A stretch of DNA of 64,000 nucleotides from JAGVPT01 sp963827085 (GTDB lineage: Bacteria > Bacteroidota > Ignavibacteria > UBA10030 > UBA8401), in contig CAWGZY010000006.1 of NCBI GenBank assembly GCA_963827085.1, forward strand, positions 1 through 64,000. The letters are read 5' to 3'. Shown in pieces: positions 58,911-64,000 of this stretch. How positions within the stretch are numbered: position 1 is the stretch's first letter; every line of letters starts with the position of its first letter. Below the pieces are notes generated by a model. That model saw nothing but the letters and a program-made list of their open reading frames with translations, had not been told where the DNA came from and did not search any database. A program made the position numbers and the translations under genes.

Positions 58911-60334
58911 GCTCAAAAATTTTTCCGGCCAGCCCGATCCTGCTTGTTGATGATGAAGAACATTTTTTGCTGAGCGCGGAATTGACGCTCTCTTCCAACG
59001 GGATCACCAATATTGAAACGTGCAGAGACAGCAGGCAAGTCATGCAGCTCTTGTCGAACAAGTACTACTCCCTCGTCGCGCTCGATATCAATATGCAGTA
59101 TGTGTCCGGCATAGAACTTCTCAGGCAAATCACGAGCAGCTATCCTGAAATTCCCATTATCATGATCACTGCTGTCAATGATGTCGATAGCGCAGTGATG
59201 TGCATTAAGGAAGGGGCACTCGACTACGTCGTAAAACCGATCAGCGATACAAAGCTTGTGACCACAATCAAGCGGGGATTAGAGCTCGCCGAAATTCGGA
59301 ATGAAAACGAGATGTTGAAGCAATCCCTCCTGCGGGAAAATGTCGAACATCCGGAGGCATTCAAAGAAATAGTGACACACAGCGCACCGCTCCGGTCGAT
59401 TTTCAGGTACATCGAAGCAATCGCGAAAACAAATTTGCCGGTGCTCATTACCGGTGAAACCGGAACAGGCAAAGAACTCTTTGCCCAAGCCGTTCATAAA
59501 GCGAGCGGAAGAAAAGGGGAACTTGTTTCTGTTAATGTTGCCGGCGTTGACGACGATTTTTTTTCCGACACGCTCTTCGGCCACAAGAAAGGAGCATTTA
59601 CAGGAGCGGAATCCGAAAGAAAAGGCCTCATTGAAAAAGCGGATAACGGCACGTTGTTTCTCGATGAAATCGGCGATTTAAGTATTGCCTCTCAGGTAAA
59701 ACTATTGCGGCTTCTGCAAGACGGCAGTTTCTATCCGCTCGGTTCCGATATTGCAAAATTATCCGACGCCAGGATTATCGTTGCAACTCACCGGGACATT
59801 AAGACAATGCAAGCGGGGGACACTTTTCGCCAGGACCTTTATTATCGATTAAAGTCACATCACATTGCCATTCCCCCGCTGCGTGAACGAAAGCTCGACG
59901 TGCCGTATTTGATCGAACATTTTATTTCGAAAGCAGCAACTGCTCTCAACAAAAAAAGACCGACGGCTCCAAAAGAACTTTACACGCTGCTCACCAACTA
60001 CCCTTTCCCCGGAAACGTGCGTGAATTGGAAGGAATGATGTTCGAAGCGGTAAGTTTGCATACTTCGGGAATCCTTTCCATGGAATCAATACGCAGGAAT
60101 ATTGCGGACCACAACCAGGAAAGAAATTCAAAGGATGCCGGTTTAACTTTTAATCAACAGACGAATGAGTTTCTCTCTTTTCCCGGCAGGTTCCCGACAT
60201 TAGAAGAAGCTGAAAATTCTTTAATTGAAGAAGCGCTGAAAAGAGCTGAAGGAAATCAAACGATTGCCGCCGAACTCCTTGGGATATCGCGGCGCGCGCT
60301 TAACAACAGACTTCGCCGGACAGAGAAAGAGTAA
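58907..60334 (+). CDS. Sigma-54-dependent response regulator (NtrC type)
   Basis: 475 residues, three domains. Receiver (about 9-125) with phosphoacceptor Asp60 and ILLVDDEEHF; AAA+ domain with Walker A GETGTGKE (183-190), the sigma-54-contacting GAFTGA loop (229-234), and Arg-finger end; C-terminal Fis-type helix-turn-helix (EAENSLIEEALKRAEGN, AAELLGISRRALNNRL). It activates sigma-54 promoters when phosphorylated, presumably by the kinase encoded immediately before it. A sigma-54-like promoter lies at 60659. Confidence 0.96.
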   Translation: MSSKIFPASPILLVDDEEHFLLSAELTLSSNGITNIETCRDSRQVMQLLSNKYYSLVALDINMQYVSGIELLRQITSSYPEIPIIMITAVNDVDSAVMCIKEGALDYVVKPISDTKLVTTIKRGLELAEIRNENEMLKQSLLRENVEHPEAFKEIVTHSAPLRSIFRYIEAIAKTNLPVLITGETGTGKELFAQAVHKASGRKGELVSVNVAGVDDDFFSDTLFGHKKGAFTGAESERKGLIEKADNGTLFLDEIGDLSIASQVKLLRLLQDGSFYPLGSDIAKLSDARIIVATHRDIKTMQAGDTFRQDLYYRLKSHHIAIPPLRERKLDVPYLIEHFISKAATALNKKRPTAPKELYTLLTNYPFPGNVRELEGMMFEAVSLHTSGILSMESIRRNIADHNQERNSKDAGLTFNQQTNEFLSFPGRFPTLEEAENSLIEEALKRAEGNQTIAAELLGISRRALNNRLRRTEKE

Positions 60335-60656
60335 AAGCTAACCACACGATGATCATGCAAAGCCGCGGAGAGTGCAAAGAAAAATAAATAATTAATATTG
60401 GCCCTTAGCGGCTTTGCGGAATACTGTTTTTTCTTCCCGAACGTAATTATGAAACTTATTCCACTCACTCGAACTGCAAACCCAGGATCACTGCCACACT
60501 TAAGCATTTAGCCACTTTTAGCGTATTCTCCGTAATCTCTTACACATCAATCAATTACCAACTTTGCATCGCTATCGGCTGCATGTTTGTGGCACTATTT
60601 GTTTCAAGTTTAAAGTGATTTATTGCGGTTTTTCCATCCAGAATTGAGGGTTATCA
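60335..60656. other. Intergenic stretch downstream of the activator gene
   Basis: Together with 60657-60707, about 370 bp without a gene. It contains the inverted repeat at 60357-60417, then about 240 AT-rich bases with no recognised structure, before the sigma-54-like promoter. Confidence 0.5.
60357..60417. repeat. Intergenic inverted repeat (GCAAAGCCGC family)
   Basis: Arms GCAAAGCCGC (60357-60366) and GCGGCTTTGC (60408-60417) are a perfect 10-bp inverted repeat 41 bp apart. The same words occur at 14756-14826, giving a family of dispersed hairpins. It lies 22 bp past the activator stop. Confidence 0.75.
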
Positions 60657-60658
60657 GA

Positions 60659-60675
60659 TTGGCACGCGACGTGTA
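60659..60675 (+). promoter_or_regulatory. Sigma-54-like promoter (TTGGCACG-N5-GTGTA)
   Basis: TTGGCACGCGACGTGTA matches the sigma-54 consensus YTGGCACGrNNNTTGCW fully in the -24 element, with two mismatches in the -12 element. The predicted start lies about 10-15 bp downstream; the strong ribosome-binding site AAAGGAGG and ATG 60708 follow. A sigma-54 activator gene lies immediately upstream. Confidence 0.55.
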
Positions 60676-60707
60676 ACTATGTAGCTAACCAAACAAAGGA
60701 GGATGTT

Positions 60708-61136
60708 ATGAAGACAGGAACGAGAGCAGCGACAACCACACTAGCTGCCATTGTAATTTTTGCTTTCACGGCGATATCACAGACCAATGCGCCTGAAAAC
60801 AGAATACTCAACCATCAAAGGAATTTTAAAGAGTTTGATTACTCTTTGCAGAGTGAAATTCCAGGTATCGTTGAATCGACGATCTACACCGTCATTGAGT
60901 ACAAGAATCGCTTTCCGGATCTGGATTATTCTCGCCTGGGAAGTGAACTCGATGAGGTCGCACGGGATAATAAAGACGTAGCGATCAGTTACAAAGCCCG
61001 CCTGGCGAGCATGTATTTAACCTACAGTTCGAATATTCAGATAACGCCGGTTTCCCCCGCGCTCGATCATGAATATCTCTTCAGGCAGATTGCCGAACAG
61101 CTGGAGCAGAAGCTCCTCGCTGCACATATCGACTAA
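60708..61136 (+). CDS. Exported hypothetical protein (142 aa), probable sigma-54 target
   Basis: 142 residues. Signal peptide (MKTGTRAATTTLAAIVIFAFTAISQ) with cleavage near SQT. The mature part is mostly helical and acidic (LDEVARDNKDVAISYKARLASMYLTYS) with no cysteine and no motif I recognise. AAAGGAGG and ATG 60708 are clear. It is followed by a strong terminator, so it is a monocistronic unit behind the sigma-54-like promoter. A surface or periplasmic stress role is conjecture. Confidence 0.75.
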   Translation: MKTGTRAATTTLAAIVIFAFTAISQTNAPENRILNHQRNFKEFDYSLQSEIPGIVESTIYTVIEYKNRFPDLDYSRLGSELDEVARDNKDVAISYKARLASMYLTYSSNIQITPVSPALDHEYLFRQIAEQLEQKLLAAHID

Positions 61137-61173
61137 ATCACAATGCACATAATAACGGTACCCTGTTCACTAC

Positions 61174-61217
61174 AACACTGAAGCCCCGATCAATGGGGCT
61201 TTAGTGTTTATATTTTG
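61174..61217 (+). terminator. Rho-independent terminator of the exported protein gene
   Basis: Arms 61174-61187 and 61195-61208 form a 14-bp stem whose only non-Watson-Crick pair is a G-U on the plus strand, with a U-rich tail (TATATTTTG). It lies 38 bp after the stop at 61136. Confidence 0.85.
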
Positions 61218-61239
61218 TTCTCAAATGGACAGACTGTAT

Positions 61240-61372
61240 CTCGTTCCCAACGTCCCGTTGGAAACGACAACCTATGAAACTCAGTTTCATTATGCACAAG
61301 GTATGTTCCCAATCTTAACAATGAAGGAGAGCTTCTCATGACCTACGTTCCCCAACGGAGTTTGGGAACGAG
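61240..61372. repeat. Intergenic repeat (CTCGTTCCCAA...TTGGGAACGAG family)
   Basis: CTCGTTCCCAACGTCCC at 61240-61256 is an exact inverted copy of bases 21776-21792. A shorter arm TTGGGAACGAG (61362-61372) closes a larger inverted arrangement, and CGTTCCCAACG...CGTTGGAAACG (61242-61266) is a small nested one. It lies between the terminator and the comM fragment. Part of the second dispersed family. Confidence 0.75.
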
Positions 61373-61406
61373 ATCATATTTGGGAGCAAGATCAAAAGTA
61401 GTTAGT

Positions 61407-61797
61407 TCAATTCATCCACAAATTCCTTTCCAAACTTCGGTATTGAATCGCTTCGCCGAGATGCTCCTGCCGAATATCGTCGCTCCCTGCCAGGCCAGCG
61501 ATCGTGCGAAACACTTTGAGCATCCTGTCGTATGCTCTTGCCGATAACCCGAGCTTTGTCATCGCCATTTTTAAAAGCACCTCACCGTCGGAATCCGGCG
61601 TACAAAACTGGTGGATATCTTTCGATTGCATATCAGCGTTCGAGAAAAGTCTCGCTCGTTTCTTAAAGCGTTTTGCCTGCCGCTCGCGGGCGCAGATAAC
61701 GCGGGAACGGATCGCATCTGACGGTTTGCCCGGCATCTTCTGACTGAGTTCCGCTACTTTCACTGCGAGGACTTGGAAGTGAATATCGATTCTATTT
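61407..61797 (-). pseudogene. comM: comM C-terminal fragment (Mg-chelatase-like AAA ATPase remnant)
   Basis: About 130 residues match only the end of ComM/YifB-type proteins: NRIDIHFQVLAV, VAELSQKMPGKPSDAIRSRVICARERQAKRF, then YDRMLKVFRTIAGLAG and EAIQYRSLERNLW. The ATPase core and N-terminus (another 350-380 residues) are missing. Upstream in this frame a stop occurs, and the sequence switches to a different remnant near 61798. A relic left by a deletion or rearrangement. Confidence 0.85.
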
Positions 61798-61799
61798 GA

Positions 61800-62158
61800 A
61801 AAGCGGCGGCTGGAACTGGGGCTTCTCTAAAAGGAGGTGGCAGAGAGATTGGGGGGCACTGAAACCTCGGTTTACGATTGGGAGAAGCACCGGACGGACC
61901 GCATGGTGCACCGATCCCCCGGATAACGCAATTCCTCGACTACACCCCTCCTCTCTTCGCCGGACAGACGACCGGACAGAAGATCGTCGCATACGGCACG
62001 TCCGGGGAATGAGCCTGCGGGCATTGGCCCTCACTCTGAAAGTGGATCCGGGAACGCTGGGGCGATGGGAAAGAGACGAAAGTTTTCCAACAGGAAGACT
62101 CAAATTAAGGCTTGAGCCGTTTTTTTACAGAGATTCTTTCAGGCAACGGAAGGATTAA
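61800..62158 (+). pseudogene. Decayed double helix-turn-helix protein
   Basis: Three frames together give one protein of a recognisable family with two HTH modules. Frame 1: KRRLELGLL, a TAA stop at 61828-61830, then KEVAERLGGTETSVYDWEKHR. A shift near 61918-61922 leads to RITQFLDYTPPLFAGQ (frame 2), and a shift near 62005 to GMSLRALALTLKVDPGTLGRWERDES (frame 3). One nonsense and two frameshift changes make this clearly non-functional. It abuts the comM relic at 61797. Confidence 0.8.
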
Positions 62159-62306
62159 ACAATGACTTGTGTAATCCTTTTTGAAAATGCCCAAAGCTGA
62201 GGCAACTCCAATCAAATAGCTAAAAATATCCCCGAAACATCATCTGCTTTGTGGATCGTTTCAATAACAAAAGATAAACTTAGTCACTCAATTAAAGTTA
62301 GGAGGT
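62159..62306. other. Intergenic stretch
   Basis: About 148 bp between the decayed HTH gene and the end of the membrane protein gene (minus strand). No gene, repeat or clear terminator recognised. Confidence 0.4.
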
Positions 62307-63197
62307 TCATGTATCTTTCAACTCTCCCGATTTTACAGACTTGGAGACAACGAGCAAACCGAGGATACCGAGATCGCAGAAGAGTAATGGCGCGAACACG
62401 GGCGCGAAAACAAGTATTCTCTCCAGACTGATTTGTCCCGTGTCGGTCAGGTCTTTGGACAAATGGAATGCAAATCCGAGAACGCCAACGACGACCGCTG
62501 CTACCATAGTCCAGAAATATGTCAGCTGATCGCCGTGCGACCAATCCTTCGCGATCGAGAGATAGAGTACGACCGCGGTGGCGAACACGCCGTATGCAAC
62601 TGCGATAAGCTTGAAAGTCGTGTATCCGTATTGGGCATGATCGATAATCGATGTGATTGCTGAGCCTGCAAAGCCGAGGCCAACCAACCACATGAAATGT
62701 CTGTCACGTGAAATTGGCGCTTTAAATATTCCGAGTCCAGGCACTTCGAGCATTCCGGGGTGTTCCTTGACCTCGGTTGTAACTCCGTAAAGCCCTATCA
62801 ATGAAACACCGGCGAATGAGAGCGGAGCAAGAATCGGTGAGCCGAAAACAATCCATGCCCAACTGAGCCGTCCTGTCGGACTCAGAACCTGATTCAGATG
62901 AAATCCTGTTCCGATGACACCAACGAGAACCCCCGCGCACATCATCAAAATGTGGACAAGTGCAACCGCTTTCGATGGCTTCGACTGAAACGCGAGAATG
63001 AAACAAGTGACTGCACCCAACGGTGTGAAGTAAACTGGAATCCATTCGTACGGAGGAACGAAGCTGTTGATCGAATGTGCGAGAGCCACATCAAGACCCG
63101 TGAAAATGAGATTGACACCGGCAAACATGAGAAGCAACCGGTTCTTCTCCATCGGCAGCTTCACATTAGCGAGGTGGAAAATAGATACGTCGTTCAT
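62307..63197 (-). CDS. Internally duplicated polytopic membrane protein (296 aa)
   Basis: 296 residues, about eight transmembrane helices. The two halves match each other: GVIGTGFHLNQVLSPTGRLS (about 97-116) with GVLGFAFHLSKDLTDTGQIS (about 240-259), each followed by a helix with PILAPLSFAGVSLIGLYG or PVFAPLLFCDLGILGLLV. His in FHL is repeated and could bind haem or metal. Family not recognised. Its start overlaps the multiheme cytochrome stop by four bases, so both are translated together and the protein may anchor or wire that cytochrome in the membrane. Confidence 0.8.
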   Translation of the reverse strand: MNDVSIFHLANVKLPMEKNRLLLMFAGVNLIFTGLDVALAHSINSFVPPYEWIPVYFTPLGAVTCFILAFQSKPSKAVALVHILMMCAGVLVGVIGTGFHLNQVLSPTGRLSWAWIVFGSPILAPLSFAGVSLIGLYGVTTEVKEHPGMLEVPGLGIFKAPISRDRHFMWLVGLGFAGSAITSIIDHAQYGYTTFKLIAVAYGVFATAVVLYLSIAKDWSHGDQLTYFWTMVAAVVVGVLGFAFHLSKDLTDTGQISLERILVFAPVFAPLLFCDLGILGLLVVSKSVKSGELKDT

Positions 63198-64000
63198 AAC
63201 TTGCCGTGGGCTTTATGATTAGCACGCAATTCCGCAGCTTCTTCTTTCACTTTGGTAAGCTCACCAAGGAGCGGATAAATTCCATGCCATTGCGTGTAGT
63301 CAGGTCCCTGCATGTATGCCCCGAACTTCGCCGTTCGTCCATAGAAATGCCAGAGATCAAAGGCGTCAAAGCTGATCTGCGTACCAAATGGCGTGGCGGG
63401 GATAATGCCATCTTTGACCAATCCGTTCATGATCGCTGAAGCCTCTTTTACTTTCGCAGTGACAAAACTTGTCACACTGTCTGCCTTGGCATATTCATTC
63501 TCGACAAACGGCCGGGTATGGCAATTCATACAGATCGAGATCATCGCCTCGCGCCCTTCGAGGGCATTGGGTCGGTCGGTCGTCATGGCAGCAAACAAAA
63601 ATTTGGAAAGGCGCTGGCCGACATCGTGAGTTGTGCCTTGAGTTCCAAAACCACTCATGTGACATGTTGCGCACGTCGGAGCGGGCATGTCTGCCGTTGT
63701 GAGGCGGCCCCGCTTTTGCGCCCAGTTCCACTTGTCACCCTGCGTGTGATACATTACGCCATGAGCGGATTCTGTATAAATTTCTTCCTGCGGATGGTCT
63801 GGACCCAAATGACACTGTCCGCAAATCTCCGGCTTTCGAACCTGTTCGAGTGAAAACTCATGACGAAGATGACATTTGTTGCAATTGCCGATACTTCCGT
63901 CCGCATTCGGCTTGCCGATTGCATGGCAGCTTTGACATGCCATTTTTGTTACCGAAGGCGACTCGATATCGAAGAGAGAATTCCGTGTCGCGGTGACAAT
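63194..64000 (-). CDS. Multiheme cytochrome c, hydroxylamine-oxidoreductase-like, 5' end cut
   Basis: The visible 3' part encodes about 268 residues and continues past the window edge; a Met at 63943 is internal. Five CxxCH haem sites are seen: CQSCH, CNKCH, CGQCH, CATCH and CMNCH. The spacing, with AHGVMYHTQGDKWNW and AYMQGPDYTQWHGIYPLL near the end, is characteristic of the octaheme HAO family (nitrogen-cycle oxidoreductases). The cross-linking Tyr region is not assessable. Probably periplasmic. It is paired with the duplicated membrane protein. Confidence 0.88.
   Translation of the reverse strand: MVTATRNSLFDIESPSVTKMACQSCHAIGKPNADGSIGNCNKCHLRHEFSLEQVRKPEICGQCHLGPDHPQEEIYTESAHGVMYHTQGDKWNWAQKRGRLTTADMPAPTCATCHMSGFGTQGTTHDVGQRLSKFLFAAMTTDRPNALEGREAMISICMNCHTRPFVENEYAKADSVTSFVTAKVKEASAIMNGLVKDGIIPATPFGTQISFDAFDLWHFYGRTAKFGAYMQGPDYTQWHGIYPLLGELTKVKEEAAELRANHKAHGKL

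Noticed and set aside
1..64000. CRISPR array or IS element with intact transposase
   Set aside because: No regularly spaced direct repeats were seen, and no transposase-like protein was found; the only recombinase is the integrase at 3082-4095.

Overview
The window is one continuous bacterial chromosome segment of about 64 kb. Gene content points to the Bacteroidota/Ignavibacteriota (FCB) side: a bacillithiol synthase (bshA), a futalosine-type menaquinone pathway with a mqnE-mqnA fusion, a complete SUF cluster led by an Rrf2 regulator, a DUF3098-like small membrane protein, weak or absent Shine-Dalgarno sites on many genes, and a promoter of the TTG-N19-TAnnTTTG type at 6628-6657. The lineage is inferred from gene content only.

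Layout. 1-4260 is the end of an integrated island: a frameshifted phospholipase-D-like nuclease, a decayed gene, three small unknown genes and a tyrosine recombinase. It abuts the 5' half of a tRNA-Lys gene cut at the anticodon loop. 4490-6504 holds a DUF47/PiT phosphate-uptake pair and a small membrane gene preceded by a candidate small RNA with C-rich loops. 6735-14530 is a compact minus-strand run: DUF72, RecA-like protein, 93-residue protein, family-B DNA polymerase and a giant GH13-like protein. 14845-17159 holds lexA with its operator and a few small enzyme or stress genes. tRNA-Pro and tRNA-Ala follow, then miaA, pcm, a GT2, cdaA, folP, small zinc-ribbon and basic proteins, a Lon-N protein and sod (17552-23523). 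23599-31767 is the SUF operon with its Rrf2 regulator.

32103-47620 is core metabolism: hydroxyacyl-CoA dehydrogenase, acetate kinase, bshA, uvrD-like helicase, ogt, acs, dusB, a NAD-type isocitrate dehydrogenase, and scattered membrane or unknown genes. 47929-57447 is the menaquinone block (ubiA-, ubiX- and ubiD-like genes, mqnE-mqnA, mqnC, mqnD, ubiE). It carries a TIR-like protein between mqnEA and mqnC and an ATPase-less ABC membrane protein on the other strand. 57710-61136 is a two-component system (a kinase broken by one base and a sigma-54 activator) followed by an exported protein behind a sigma-54-like promoter. 61240-62158 is degenerate DNA: repeats, a comM tail and a double-HTH pseudogene. 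The window ends in a membrane protein and the 3' part of a HAO-like multiheme cytochrome c.

Two dispersed intergenic inverted-repeat families occur (14756, 19160, 45705, 60357; and 21721, 61240). The most promising unexplained items are the TIR-like gene inside the menaquinone operon, the small RNA at 6538-6622, the PolB/RecA-like/DUF72/GH13 cluster, and the internally duplicated membrane protein beside the multiheme cytochrome.
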